A stretch of DNA of 64,000 nt, taken from assembly GCF_900292015.1 (NCBI RefSeq), contig NZ_LR130759.1, positions 2,728,001 to 2,792,000 on the forward strand, written 5' to 3'. The notes under the pieces are model-generated. The model did no database searches. It was not told the origin of the DNA and saw only the letters and a list, made by a program, of their open reading frames with translations. Of this stretch, positions 8,750 to 19,475 are shown piece after piece (positions within the stretch are counted from its first letter, which is position 1; each line of letters begins with the position of its first letter). This stretch comes from Mycobacterium basiliense (GTDB taxonomy: Bacteria > Actinomycetota > Actinomycetes > Mycobacteriales > Mycobacteriaceae). The position numbers and the translations under genes were made by a program.

Positions 8750-9985
8750 ATGGTTGAGAAAACCACGTGCGCGATTATCGGCGGCGGCCCGGCCGGCATG
8801 GTCCTTGGTCTGTTGCTGGCTCGAGCGGGCGTCGATGTCACATTGCTGGAAAAGCACGGCGACTTTCTGCGGGACTTTCGTGGTGACACCGTGCATCCGA
8901 CGACCATGCGGCTGCTCGACGAGCTCGGCCTGTGGGAGCGTTTCCAACGCCTGCCCTACACGGAGGTGCATAGCGCGACGTTCGAGAAGGATGGCCGCTC
9001 GGTCACCTATGTCGACTTTGATCGGCTGAATCAGCCCCACCCGTTCATCGCGATGGTGCCGCAGTGGGACCTACTGAATCTCCTCGCGGAGGCGGCACAA
9101 GCCGAGCCCACGTTCTCGTTGCGGATGAACACCGAGGTCACCGGGCTGCTGCGGGACGGCGACCGGGTGATCGGCGTGACCTATCGGGGACCCGATGGCC
9201 CTGGCGAACTCACCGCCGAGCTGACCGTTGCATGCGATGGCCGGTGGTCGATCGCTCGCCATGCAGCCGGTCTCAAGACCCACGAATTCCCGGTGAAATT
9301 CGACGTGTGGTGGTTCAAGTTGCCCCGTCACGAGAAAACGAAGTACTCATTCTTGCCGCGAGTGGCTCCCGGCAAGGCGTTTGCGGTGATCCCCCGCGAG
9401 GGCTACTTCCAGATCGCCTACATCGGGCCCAAGGGCGCCGACGCCCAGTTGCGCGAGCGTGGGGTGGAGGCTTTTCGGCGCGACATCGCCGAGGTGGTGC
9501 CCGAGGCGGCCGACTCGGTCGATGAGCTGGCATCCATGGACGACGTCAAGCATCTCGACGTCCGGGTAAACCGGCTGCGTCGCTGGCACACCAACGGGTT
9601 GCTGTGCATCGGCGACGCCGCGCACGCGATGTCTCCGCTGGGCGGGGTCGGTATCAACCTTGCGGTTCAAGATGCGGTGGCGGCCGGCGCGGTATTGGCC
9701 GAACCGCTGCGGCAGCACCGGGTGACGGACAAAGATCTGGCGGCCGTCCGGCGGCGTCGGGCGTTTCCCACCGCGCTAACCCAATCCGTGCAGCGGATCT
9801 TGCAGCGACAGTTGCTCGGGCCACTCTTGCGCGGCGCCGATCCCTCTCCGCCGACGGCGGTGCTTGCCATGCTGCAACGGTTGCCGTGGCTGTCGATCCT
9901 GCCCGCCTACTTCATCGGCGTCGGCGTACGGCCCGAACACGCCCCCGCCTACGCCCGCCGCCCACCCGACCACCGCGATGGCTGA
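8750..9985 (+). CDS. FAD-dependent monooxygenase / aromatic-hydroxylase family
   Basis: A 412-aa flavoprotein of the PHBH-like class A monooxygenases. Seen: the dinucleotide motif IIGGGPAG at the N-terminus, the DG motif CDGRWSIAR near residue 165, and the GD motif IGDAAHAMSPLGGVG near residue 285, which binds FAD ribityl. Such enzymes hydroxylate or decarboxylate aromatic or quinone rings with NAD(P)H. The ATG at 8750 was chosen because MVEKTTCAIIGGG begins just ahead of the beta strand. Its last codons overlap the Gfo/Idh gene by 8 bases, implying translational coupling. Position next to fadD1 recalls Rv1751, but I have not verified orthology. Confidence 0.82.
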   Translation: MVEKTTCAIIGGGPAGMVLGLLLARAGVDVTLLEKHGDFLRDFRGDTVHPTTMRLLDELGLWERFQRLPYTEVHSATFEKDGRSVTYVDFDRLNQPHPFIAMVPQWDLLNLLAEAAQAEPTFSLRMNTEVTGLLRDGDRVIGVTYRGPDGPGELTAELTVACDGRWSIARHAAGLKTHEFPVKFDVWWFKLPRHEKTKYSFLPRVAPGKAFAVIPREGYFQIAYIGPKGADAQLRERGVEAFRRDIAEVVPEAADSVDELASMDDVKHLDVRVNRLRRWHTNGLLCIGDAAHAMSPLGGVGINLAVQDAVAAGAVLAEPLRQHRVTDKDLAAVRRRRAFPTALTQSVQRILQRQLLGPLLRGADPSPPTAVLAMLQRLPWLSILPAYFIGVGVRPEHAPAYARRPPDHRDG

Positions 9986-10997
9986 GTCTGCGCCTGCAGC
10001 ACCGCTGCGTTTCGGCATCCTGGGTGCAGCTCGAATCGCGCCGATGGCGTTGATCAACCCTGCCAAGGCGAACGCCGAGGTCGTGGTAACGGCGGTAGCG
10101 TCGCGCGATAAGTCGCGGGCACACGCCGTCGCAGCCAAACACGGCATCGCACGCGTGCACCAGAGTTACCAGGCGCTCCTCGCAGACACCGCAGTCGACG
10201 CCGTTTACATCCCGTTGCCGAACGGGTTGCACGGTCAATGGACCACAGCGGCATTGGCCGCCGGTAAGCACGTGCTGTGTGAAAAGCCGCTCACCGCCAA
10301 CGCGACCGAAGCCAGAGCCATCGCCGAACTGGCGGCAATGTCGGACCGGGTAGTGATGGAAGCATTCCACTACCGCTACCATCCGCTGGTGCTACGGGTT
10401 GAGCAGATCATCGCCTCGGGCGAACTGGGCACATTGCAGCGGGTAGAGGCGAGCATGTGCTTTCCGCTGCCGAAGTTCTCCGACATCCGCTACAACTACT
10501 CGCTGGCCGGAGGGGCATTGATGGATGCCGGCTGCTACGCCGTCAACATGGTCCGCACGTTCGCTGGTGCGACGCCGGAAGTTGTTGCGGCACAAGCTAA
10601 ACTCCGTAGCCCCGAGATCGATCGGGCAATGACGGCCGAGTTGCGATTTGCTGGCGGGTGTACGGGACGGGTCCGCTGTTCGATGTGGTCGTCGGATCTG
10701 TTAAATATCAGTGCGCGGGTGGTCGGCGATGCCGGTGAAGTAAGGGTGCTCAATCCCGTAGTGCCGCAGCTTTTCCACCGTCTATCGGTGCGATCCGCAC
10801 GCGGCAAACGGACGGAGCGTCTTCCGCGCCGAACGTCGTATTCCTACCAGCTCGAGGCCTTTGCTGACGCGGTCCTGCGTGGCCAACCAATCAAGACGAC
10901 CCCCGAGGACGCTGTCGAGAATATGACCGTCATTGACGCGATCTACCGTGCCGCTGGACTCCCGCTTCGCAACCCCAGCAAAACGTCGTCCAGTTGA
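9978..10997 (+). CDS. Gfo/Idh/MocA-family oxidoreductase
   Basis: A 339-aa NAD(P)-dependent oxidoreductase: N-terminal Rossmann motif GILGAARIAP, then VDAVYIPLPNGLHG and the signature CEKPLTANATEA with the catalytic Lys (about residue 100), followed by a C-terminal sheet domain with GGALMDAGCYAVN. Family members oxidise or epimerise sugars, inositols or biliverdin-like substrates. ATG at 9978 overlaps the stop of the preceding monooxygenase (ATGGCTGA). Lying near a small exported protein and a PimC-like glycosyltransferase, it corresponds to the oxidoreductase I remember from the RvD2 segment of M. tuberculosis CDC1551, missing in H37Rv. Confidence 0.85.
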   Translation: MAESAPAAPLRFGILGAARIAPMALINPAKANAEVVVTAVASRDKSRAHAVAAKHGIARVHQSYQALLADTAVDAVYIPLPNGLHGQWTTAALAAGKHVLCEKPLTANATEARAIAELAAMSDRVVMEAFHYRYHPLVLRVEQIIASGELGTLQRVEASMCFPLPKFSDIRYNYSLAGGALMDAGCYAVNMVRTFAGATPEVVAAQAKLRSPEIDRAMTAELRFAGGCTGRVRCSMWSSDLLNISARVVGDAGEVRVLNPVVPQLFHRLSVRSARGKRTERLPRRTSYSYQLEAFADAVLRGQPIKTTPEDAVENMTVIDAIYRAAGLPLRNPSKTSSS

Positions 10998-11132
10998 GAA
11001 ACCGCGACACGAACGCCGGGAATCGGCGACCGCATGGGCACATGGCTAATCGCTTTCGTGACGAGGCGGGATGTAGGCGGACGTGGTGATCTGCGTTGTT
11101 GCTGGCGCCCGCCGGAGCCGACGGAAAGGCCT

Positions 11133-11162
11133 GGGTGGGGAGCCGGGCGCGGGTCCCCACCC
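11133..11162. other. Hairpin in the 300-base spacer before the small secreted gene
   Basis: GGGTGGGG (11133-11140) pairs with CCCCACCC (11155-11162) across a GC-rich 14-base loop. No T-run follows, so it is not a classical terminator; it may still stop the oxidoreductase transcript or act in the leader of the next gene. The rest of the spacer 10998-11297 shows no gene. Confidence 0.35.
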
Positions 11163-11297
11163 GGCCGGGCACACGAGGTTACAGATACCCGTAGCAGGGG
11201 TACTCCTATGACCGATTGCGGTCTGTTAGGCCGGTCTGACCCGGAACTCGCCAAGTCAACTCCCGGGTCCCGCCGGATCGGCCGGAAGGGGGCAGAA

Positions 11298-11558
11298 ATG
11301 AGCGCCAAGAAGATCCACGTCAAGAAACTCGCTGGAACCGCGACTCTGGCCGGTGCGTTGAGCCTTGCAGCACTCGGGTTCGGCGCCGGTACGGTGCAGG
11401 CAGATCCCGGACCACGGATACCGGGTCCGCCGGGCCCGCATTTCGACGGTGGGGGCAACTGGCGCCCGCTGCCGCCCGGGCAGATCAAGAAGGTCTGCCC
11501 TTGGCAGTCCCCACCCGGTCACTGGATCGGTGGGCCGCACGGGGTTCCGTGTACCTGA
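11298..11558 (+). CDS. Small secreted proline/glycine-rich protein
   Basis: An 86-aa protein. A Sec signal peptide is visible: positive KKIHVKKLAGTA, hydrophobic core, and a cleavage site after VQA-DPG (about residue 35). The mature part is about 50 residues, rich in Pro and Gly, with two Cys (CPWQSPPG and the C-terminal PCT) that could form one disulfide. The start ATG at 11298 follows GGAAGGGGGC; the frame upstream is open but lacks coding character. Homologous tiny exported proteins are frequent in mycobacteria and have no known role. Confidence 0.78.
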   Translation: MSAKKIHVKKLAGTATLAGALSLAALGFGAGTVQADPGPRIPGPPGPHFDGGGNWRPLPPGQIKKVCPWQSPPGHWIGGPHGVPCT

Positions 11559-11745
11559 TCGGTCGCAAATGCCGCAACGGCCCCGGGCCGGCGTGCTTTC
11601 CTGGGTGGGATGGTTGCGGCTAGCACCCCCAGATATATCGGCGGCGGTCATCGGTCAGCGTGCCGAAACCGGTTGCTAAGCCGGCGGGCGAATGTTTGCC
11701 CAATCCCGATGCCGGTGCGGATAGCCTGGGAAAATCAACGAAACG

Positions 11746-12897
11746 CTATGCAGTACAGGCAGTACAGTCGAAATCGTTGCCGCTTCCGGACCCGTCGACG
11801 CCCAACACTGTCAGCATTCCTGCTGCCGCCTGTTGCCAGGTGAACATTTCGGCTCGGCGTCTTGCGCAGGCCCGACGGACATATTCCGGCCGGTCGACAA
11901 TGGCGCGCACCGCACGAGCGATGGCCACGGGATCGTTGTCGGCGAGTGCGCCGCTGTCTGCGGTGACGATCTCGGTCAACGCCGATGTGCGCGAAACCAC
12001 GGCCGGGGTGCCGCAGGCCAGCGATTCGAGCGCGGCAAGCCCGAATGTCTCGTGAGGTCCGGGGGCGAGCGTGACATCGGCACAGGCCAGCAACGTGGCG
12101 ACGGTGTGTCGCTGGGAGATGAAACCAATGAAGCTGATGGGTAATGAGGCTGCCTGTCGTTGCAGCTTGGCGCGCAGTGGGCCTTCGCCGATGATGATCA
12201 GTCGGACGTCGACGCCGGCGTCACACAACGCGGCGACCGCCCCAATGCTGCGATCGACGTGCTTCTCCATCGACAAGCGGCCACAGTGCATCAGCAGTAG
12301 CTGCTCCGGTGTGGCAAAGCGTTGGCGCACCAGGGCGCTGCGTCGGCTCGGGTGAAAGGTCTGCAGGTCGACGCCCAGTGGCACGGTGAAGGTGTTTTTC
12401 GCCTCGACACGGTCGAACTCTGCACGCGCGAAGACGGTGGTGCACACCACGGCATCGTAATTCGCGGCGGTGCGCCTGTTCGCGAAGTCGGCGAACCTGC
12501 GGGCGGCTCGATGCGGCAGCACCTGGCCCGCGAACCGATCAAGACGTTCGTGGGAGATCATCACGGTTGTGACACCGCGTTCGCGGCCCCAGCGCCCCAA
12601 CGACCGCATCGTGAGCCGGTCGGAAACCTCCAGAGCGTCCGGTTGCAGCGCTGCCAGCAAGGTCCGCACCGGTCCCGGCCGTACCGCACGGTAGCCCCCA
12701 GTGAATGGAATCAGCTTGGCGGGCACACTAATTCGCACGACACCCGTTTGGAGACGGTGCCATGCGGCATGCGGAGCAGGAACGATCAGGAATACCTCAT
12801 GACCGCTGGCACAGTACTCCGCTCCCAGCCGGTCGACCGCCGTGCGTAGTCCGCCCGAACGCGGTCCGTAGAAGTTTGCCACCTGAACGACACGCAT
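11746..12897 (-). CDS. pimC: GT4 glycosyltransferase, PimC-like alpha-mannosyltransferase
   Basis: A 383-aa GT-B glycosyltransferase. Seen: the N-terminal VANFYGPRSGGLRTAV loop, CGRLSMEKHVD where GT4 enzymes bind the nucleotide sugar, GEGPLR, and the EX7E motif in HETFGLAALESLACGTP. PimC of M. tuberculosis CDC1551 (381 aa as I recall) adds the third mannose to phosphatidylinositol dimannoside in vitro and is encoded in RvD2, absent from H37Rv; length and neighbourhood agree here. Acceptors of the family are PIMs or other polyprenyl/glycolipids. It is convergent with the small secreted gene; the 187-base gap (11559-11745) shows only a GGCCCCGGGCC-like dyad. Confidence 0.72.
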   Translation of the reverse strand: MRVVQVANFYGPRSGGLRTAVDRLGAEYCASGHEVFLIVPAPHAAWHRLQTGVVRISVPAKLIPFTGGYRAVRPGPVRTLLAALQPDALEVSDRLTMRSLGRWGRERGVTTVMISHERLDRFAGQVLPHRAARRFADFANRRTAANYDAVVCTTVFARAEFDRVEAKNTFTVPLGVDLQTFHPSRRSALVRQRFATPEQLLLMHCGRLSMEKHVDRSIGAVAALCDAGVDVRLIIIGEGPLRAKLQRQAASLPISFIGFISQRHTVATLLACADVTLAPGPHETFGLAALESLACGTPAVVSRTSALTEIVTADSGALADNDPVAIARAVRAIVDRPEYVRRACARRRAEMFTWQQAAAGMLTVLGVDGSGSGNDFDCTACTA

Positions 12898-13073
12898 ACC
12901 GTGAGAAAAACCGGCGACCGTGTGCGGTCATCGAGTTAGAACCGACCGGAACCTGAACAGTCCGTGAAATTCTGCCGGGGAACGCCGCAACCAAAACTTC
13001 ACTGCGAGCTGCGGTCGGGACCTCGGCCGATGCCTAGCGCGATGTCGCCGCCCAATCGGCGGACTGGAGTGAA

Positions 13074-13943
13074 CTAGCCGGGCTTTTTGAGGTGCGGCTC
13101 GAGCATCTGATGCCATGCGCGGGACATGTTCTGGAATTCATCTTCGCAATTGCTGGCCCGGTCTTCGGGAAGGTCGCCGGAGGCGACCATAGTGGCGTTT
13201 GACGCCGGATCGGATCCGTAAATCCAGCACTCCCAGTTGTACATGCGGGTGATGTCCATCGAGTGGCCGTCCCAGAAGGGCAGCTCGTTGGCGTCGCCGT
13301 CCTCTTTCGCGTTCAACTTCCAGTCCTGGGCGGTATTGATGGCGATGCGAACCCCGTTGGGGTAGGGCCTCCCATCCGCGCCGGGGGCAAGCAGCATGAA
13401 CGCCGACAGTTGATCGGCCACGTCCTCCTCACGTCCGGTGAACGCGAGCTGGTATATGGCCAGAGTGGCATGACCCAGCTCGTGATAAAAGCCCGACGTC
13501 GTGACGTCGACGGCGGCCATCACCGGGTCCGGATTGCCGTTGTTGGCGAACCTTTGCTCACTTTCCTGAATGTCTTCGTAGCACAGTTGTATCTCGTTGA
13601 CACTGGGGTCCCAGTAATCGTTGGCCTCACCGCACTGCTTACCCACCACAGCGACGTCGTAGGGCAGATTCAAGATGTCGTTAACCTGTTGCGCGACGGC
13701 CTCCAAAATCTTGGCGTCTGCCATGAGTTGGCGGCCTTGTTGTGCTTCTGGAGTTGAGGCGTCTTCATACCGAGCGGTCATGGTTCCCGCCGGCGCGGGC
13801 TGGGTCGGCTGGGCTGGCGGTGAAGCCTGGCTGGACGCTTCGAGCGACGACGGGTTGTCGTCGGCGCGGCGAGCCGACCCACCACATCCGGCAGACAACA
13901 CGAGGACAGAACAGATCGCCATGATACCGACAGGTCTTCTCAT
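13074..13943 (-). CDS. DUF4344 putative metallopeptidase lipoprotein
   Basis: A 289-aa predicted lipoprotein. The signal peptide ends in a lipobox, VLSAGCGGS, so the Cys near residue 22 should be acylated. A Pro/Ser-rich linker (residues 30-65) precedes a DUF4344-like domain with the zinc-protease motif HELGH in FYHELGHATLA and a downstream EEDVADQLSAFML segment supplying a likely third ligand. Several Cys may pair outside the membrane. ATG at 13943 follows AAGGGA; the frame extends upstream to 13982 but the added residues would spoil the signal. It is transcribed away from the CYP gene block. The substrate is unknown. Confidence 0.78.
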   Translation of the reverse strand: MRRPVGIMAICSVLVLSAGCGGSARRADDNPSSLEASSQASPPAQPTQPAPAGTMTARYEDASTPEAQQGRQLMADAKILEAVAQQVNDILNLPYDVAVVGKQCGEANDYWDPSVNEIQLCYEDIQESEQRFANNGNPDPVMAAVDVTTSGFYHELGHATLAIYQLAFTGREEDVADQLSAFMLLAPGADGRPYPNGVRIAINTAQDWKLNAKEDGDANELPFWDGHSMDITRMYNWECWIYGSDPASNATMVASGDLPEDRASNCEDEFQNMSRAWHQMLEPHLKKPG

Positions 13944-14116
13944 TGCGCTGTCCCTTCTGTGACACGCTCGCGCCCGCGACAACGCATGTCCTCGGGTGTG
14001 CAGAACGGTACGGCACTTGCACCATTGGCAGGCGAAATTCCGGCTCCCGGCTAAAACATCGTGCGGTTCGACGGCGAATGGCCACCCCGAGCCGCTGAGT
14101 CAACCCCACCGGTGGG

Positions 14117-16031
<1,915 letters not shown>

Positions 16032-17456
16032 GTGGAACGACTTAGTGGGCTTGACGCATTTTTTCTCTACCTGGAGACGCCGACGCAGCCACTGAATGTG
16101 TGCTGCATATTGGAGTTGGACACCTCGACGATGCCGGGCGGCTACACGTACAGCCGCTTCCGCGCCTTGTTGGAGCAGCACGTGTATGCGGTGCCCGAGT
16201 TTCGAATGAAGCTGGCTGACAACCAGTTGAACCTGGATCATCCGGTCTGGGTCGACGACCAAAATTTCCACCTGCGTCATCACGTCCGGCGGGTGGGGGT
16301 CCCCTCGCCGGGAGGCCGGCGCGAGCTGGCGGAGGTCTGTGGGTACATCGCCGGACTGCCACTGGACCGCGATCACCCGTTGTGGGAGATGTGGGTGATC
16401 GAGGGCTGTGCCCGTAGCGGCTTCGTGGCGCTGATGCTCAAGGTTCACCATGCCGTTGTCGACGGGGTCGCCGGGGCCAACCTGCTGGCGCACTTGTGCA
16501 GCCTGCAGCCCGACGCGTTGCCTCCTCGGCCCGCGCCGGGAGCGGGCGCCGGCAATCCACTGCAGATCGCGGCGAGCGGGTTGAAAGGGTTTGCATTGCG
16601 CCCGTTGCGATTAGCCACGCTGTTGCCGTCCACGATGGTCACGTTGGCGCAAACGCTAATGCGGGCGCGCGACGGCCGCACCATGGCCGCGCCGTTTTCC
16701 GCTCCGCCGACCCCTTTCAACGGCACCGTCAGTCGGCACCGCAACATCGCCTTCACCGAACTGGATCTTCGCGACGTCAAGCGAGTCAAAGACCGCTTCG
16801 GGGTGACAGTCAACGACGTTGTGGTGGCCTTGTGCGCGGGCGTGCTGCGGCGCAGCTTGCTTGAATCCGGCGCACTGCCCGACACCCCGCTGGTTGCGAC
16901 GGTACCGGTGTCGGTGCACGGCAAGTCTGACCGGCCCGGACGCAACCAGACCACGTGGATGTTTTGCCGGGTCGATACCCAAATCGGTGATCCCGCCGAA
17001 CGGATCCGCACCATCGCAGCGGGAAACACCGCTGCAAAAGACCACACGGGCGCCATAGGCCCCACCCTGCTCCACGACTGGACCCAGTTCGGCGGCCCAA
17101 CGATGTTCGGCGCGGCCATGCGGATCCTGCCGCACATTCCGATGTCGTCGAATCCGGCTTACAACTTGATCCTGTCCAACGTGCCGGGCCCGCAGGCGCA
17201 GCTGTACTTCTTGGGATGCCACCTCGACGCCATGTATCCGCTCGGTCCGATCCTGGGGAGCGCGGGACTCAACATCACCGTGATGTCACTCGACGGTGGA
17301 CTCGGGATCGGTCTCATTTCTTGCCCCGACCTGATCCCCGATCTGTGGGAGTTGGCCGACGGATTCGCCGACGCGCTCAAAGAATTGCTGGAGTGCGGTG
17401 TCGAGCGCAACGGCAGGCAACCGTCGGACTCCGGGCTGCCTCCGATCGGCCACTGA
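16032..17456 (+). CDS. Wax ester synthase / diacylglycerol acyltransferase (WS/DGAT), Rv1760-like
   Basis: A 474-aa acyltransferase that should transfer acyl-CoA to diacylglycerol or a fatty alcohol, making triacylglycerol or wax ester storage lipid. The catalytic HHAVVDG (HHxxxDG) lies at residues 139-145; the C-terminal DUF1298-type half has the PLIG-like and NVPGPQ segments (SNVPGPQAQLYFLG). GTG at 16032 begins MERLSGLDAFFLYLETP, the usual start of the family. Gene order matches Rv1760 of H37Rv (502 aa as recalled). The following UPF0145 gene starts 128 bases on, same strand, after its own ribosome site. Confidence 0.85.
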   Translation: MERLSGLDAFFLYLETPTQPLNVCCILELDTSTMPGGYTYSRFRALLEQHVYAVPEFRMKLADNQLNLDHPVWVDDQNFHLRHHVRRVGVPSPGGRRELAEVCGYIAGLPLDRDHPLWEMWVIEGCARSGFVALMLKVHHAVVDGVAGANLLAHLCSLQPDALPPRPAPGAGAGNPLQIAASGLKGFALRPLRLATLLPSTMVTLAQTLMRARDGRTMAAPFSAPPTPFNGTVSRHRNIAFTELDLRDVKRVKDRFGVTVNDVVVALCAGVLRRSLLESGALPDTPLVATVPVSVHGKSDRPGRNQTTWMFCRVDTQIGDPAERIRTIAAGNTAAKDHTGAIGPTLLHDWTQFGGPTMFGAAMRILPHIPMSSNPAYNLILSNVPGPQAQLYFLGCHLDAMYPLGPILGSAGLNITVMSLDGGLGIGLISCPDLIPDLWELADGFADALKELLECGVERNGRQPSDSGLPPIGH

Positions 17457-17584
17457 CCGGATTTCCGTCGCGAATCCGACAGCTCACTTGTCTGCACGAC
17501 ATGCCTGGTGGATGTCGCACATAATGCGTATGCGGCACCGACCTGCGTCCTAGGCTGTCCGGGACCGCAGGAGGGTATTTGACC

Positions 17585-18370
17585 ATGCAACCCAACCAGC
17601 TCGACCCAGTCGCGAGCGAACGGCTATCCCACGCTGCGAGGGTCTTCACCTCTGATCTGTCGATCAACGAGTTCGCGCTCCTGCACGGCGCCGGATTCGA
17701 ACCCATGGAGCTCGTCATGGGAGTTTCGGTCTATCACGTGGGCTATCAGTTCACCGGTCTACGGCAGCAGTCGGAGCTCCCGGTGCTCACCGAAGCGACC
17801 TACCGTGCTCGCTGGAATGCGATGTCGCGCATGCAGGCCGAAGCCGATGCGGTGGGTGCGGACGGAGTTGTTGGGGTCCGCCTCGACTGGCGCCATCAGG
17901 GGGAGGGGCAGCATCTCGAGTTCATTGCGGTCGGGACCGCCGTGCGATACAGCGCCAAACCTGGAGCATTTCGCCGCGCAAACGGGCAGGCATTCACCAG
18001 TCACCTGTCCGGCCAGGACTTGACCACATTGCTGCGATCCGGATTCGCCCCGGTCGCCTTCGTGATGGGCAATTGTGTTTTCCACATCGCGGTTCAGGGC
18101 TTCTTGAAAACACTGAGCCAGGTTGGTCGCAACGTCGAGATGCCGCAGTGGACGCAGGGCAGCTACCAGGCCCGGGAGCTGGCGATGTCCCGTATGCAGG
18201 CCGAGGCCGAGCGAGACGGCGGAACCGGGGTCGTGGGTGTGCATTTCGCCATCTCGAACTATGCGTGGGGACATCACACGGTCGAGTTCTACGCGGCCGG
18301 AACCGCGGTGCGTCGCAGCGGCGAACCGCAAAGCATCAGGCCGTCGTTCGTCCTCCCGATGAGCGATTGA
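17585..18370 (+). CDS. Tandem UPF0145/YbjQ-like protein
   Basis: A 261-aa protein built from two copies of a YbjQ-like (UPF0145, putative heavy-metal-binding) domain, about residues 20-125 and 140-245. The repeat is plain in the sequence: MSRMQAEADAVGADGVVGV in the first copy and MSRMQAEAERDGGTGVVGV in the second, each followed by HxxEF(I/Y)A.GTAVR. No conserved Cys pair for metal is evident, so the metal-binding label is only the family name. ATG at 17585 follows GGAGGG at nine bases; a TTG at 17579 is less well placed. The stop overlaps the next start as TGATG. Length and partner suggest Rv1762c (262 aa as I recall). Confidence 0.78.
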   Translation: MQPNQLDPVASERLSHAARVFTSDLSINEFALLHGAGFEPMELVMGVSVYHVGYQFTGLRQQSELPVLTEATYRARWNAMSRMQAEADAVGADGVVGVRLDWRHQGEGQHLEFIAVGTAVRYSAKPGAFRRANGQAFTSHLSGQDLTTLLRSGFAPVAFVMGNCVFHIAVQGFLKTLSQVGRNVEMPQWTQGSYQARELAMSRMQAEAERDGGTGVVGVHFAISNYAWGHHTVEFYAAGTAVRRSGEPQSIRPSFVLPMSD

Positions 18371-18753
18371 TGACCGGCTACGACCAGCAGCGAGTGAGTC
18401 GGGCCGTGGGGGCGGCCTTGGCCGGCCCCGGCGGAGTCGGGATGGTGGTCAAGGTGTTCTGCGCGGTTCCCGGAGTCGTCCATCAGCCGGCCCGACGTGG
18501 ATTTTTTAGGTCGGAACCCGAGCGCATCTTGATCGGTGACTGGCGTTACCAGGTCACCGCGGATGGCCGCCTGAGCGCGGCGCATCTGGTGAACGGCATC
18601 GTGCTGGCTGAAGAGATTCTCGCCGCCACAGCGGTTGGCCCACACATCGCCCACGCACTGGCCAAGGTGGTCAACCACTACGGGCTCACCATCGTGCCCA
18701 GCATCGATGCGGCCGTGGAGATGCTGGAAACCTTCGGAGTCGGCGGAAATTAG
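18370..18753 (+). CDS. Conserved hypothetical, DUF5073-like (Rv1761c-like)
   Basis: A 127-aa protein of unknown function, equal to the length I remember for Rv1761c. It reads as a compact alpha/beta domain with moderately hydrophobic stretches (GGVGMVVKVFCAVPGVV, and LVNGIVLAEEILAATAVG); no signal sequence or enzyme motif. The ATG overlaps the stop of the UPF0145 gene (TGATG), so the two are translationally coupled and probably act together. The UPF0145 domain in its partner may share ligand or localisation. In H37Rv the equivalent pair lies on the opposite strand relative to Rv1760. Confidence 0.72.
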   Translation: MTGYDQQRVSRAVGAALAGPGGVGMVVKVFCAVPGVVHQPARRGFFRSEPERILIGDWRYQVTADGRLSAAHLVNGIVLAEEILAATAVGPHIAHALAKVVNHYGLTIVPSIDAAVEMLETFGVGGN

Positions 18754-19244
18754 GACGCCCGGTCCGCGGGCGGCGATTTCTGCTTGTCCCGCCGGCGGCC
18801 GAGCACCGTTGTGGCCGCGGCGCGAATCACCCCGCGTGCCGCGTAGCCGGCGGCCACCACCGCCAGCACAATCAGCAGGATGAACGTCGGCAACCAATTG
18901 GCTCGGCTGTGATCGACGTTCCACCACACGATCGCGAACAGCACCACACACAGCAGGAGCACGATGTCGCGCCAATTACCCTGGTAGGACGCGGCGGCTC
19001 GGCGCAGCGCCCGACTCTTGTCGGACGCTTCCACCAACTCATCGATGCGCGCATCGATGGTGCGTTGCAGTTCCGCCCGACGTTGGGTCGCCTCCGGTGG
19101 CAGCCGGTCGAGTAGGTCCATGTCCTGCTTGATGAGCCCGCGGTAGTCGGGGCCTTTGAACTGCCCGGCCGCAACGGCCAGCATTACGCCACCAAAAACC
19201 GGCGCGCTGTCGAGCGCGAGTTGTCCCAGGCCCACCAAGCTCAC
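18750..19244 (-). CDS. Small integral membrane protein
   Basis: About 164 aa. Layout: an N-terminal segment around LDSAPVFGGVMLAVAAGQ, a charged coiled-coil-like middle (LLDRLPPEATQRRAELQRTI), two transmembrane helices (IVLLLCVVLFAIVWW and LPTFILLIVLAVVAAGYAA), and a basic C-terminus (GRRRDKQK). GTG at 19244, TTG 19238 and GTG 19235 compete; AAGGGA is centred just upstream, favouring 19238 or 19235. Stop codons of this gene and the DUF5073-like gene overlap tail to tail. No function recognised. A 6-bp repeat (CCGTGC)x3 lies at 19321-19338 upstream. Confidence 0.65.
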   Translation of the reverse strand: MSLVGLGQLALDSAPVFGGVMLAVAAGQFKGPDYRGLIKQDMDLLDRLPPEATQRRAELQRTIDARIDELVEASDKSRALRRAAASYQGNWRDIVLLLCVVLFAIVWWNVDHSRANWLPTFILLIVLAVVAAGYAARGVIRAAATTVLGRRRDKQKSPPADRAS

Positions 19245-19475
19245 TCCCTTGTTCGGTTCATCCAACGTCGGCTCGGTAGAGGATCGCCGAACTTCGGCGA
19301 CGGAGCAACTTCTCGCATGCCCGTGCCCGTGCCCGTGCCACCGGCATGGTAGCCAGTGCGGCGGTCTTATCAGCCCGGACTCGGCACGGGCCGAATATGT
19401 TCCGTCGTTTCGGGGCGAATAGGACGGTGATGTGGGCGGCGGGATCGCCACCAAAGTCGAAACGCGCCCGCTAGC

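Noticed and set aside
11185..11203. ATACCC-N7-GGGTAC before the small secreted gene, similar to the CsoR-type boxes
   Set aside because: The spacer is 7 instead of 4, which puts the arms on a different helical phase, and there is no link to the thiol module; not counted as a fourth operator.
19321..19338. (CCGTGC)x3 repeat flanked by GCATGC and GGCATG as a mobile element end
   Set aside because: Too short, with no transposase nearby or target duplication; treated as a simple repeat.
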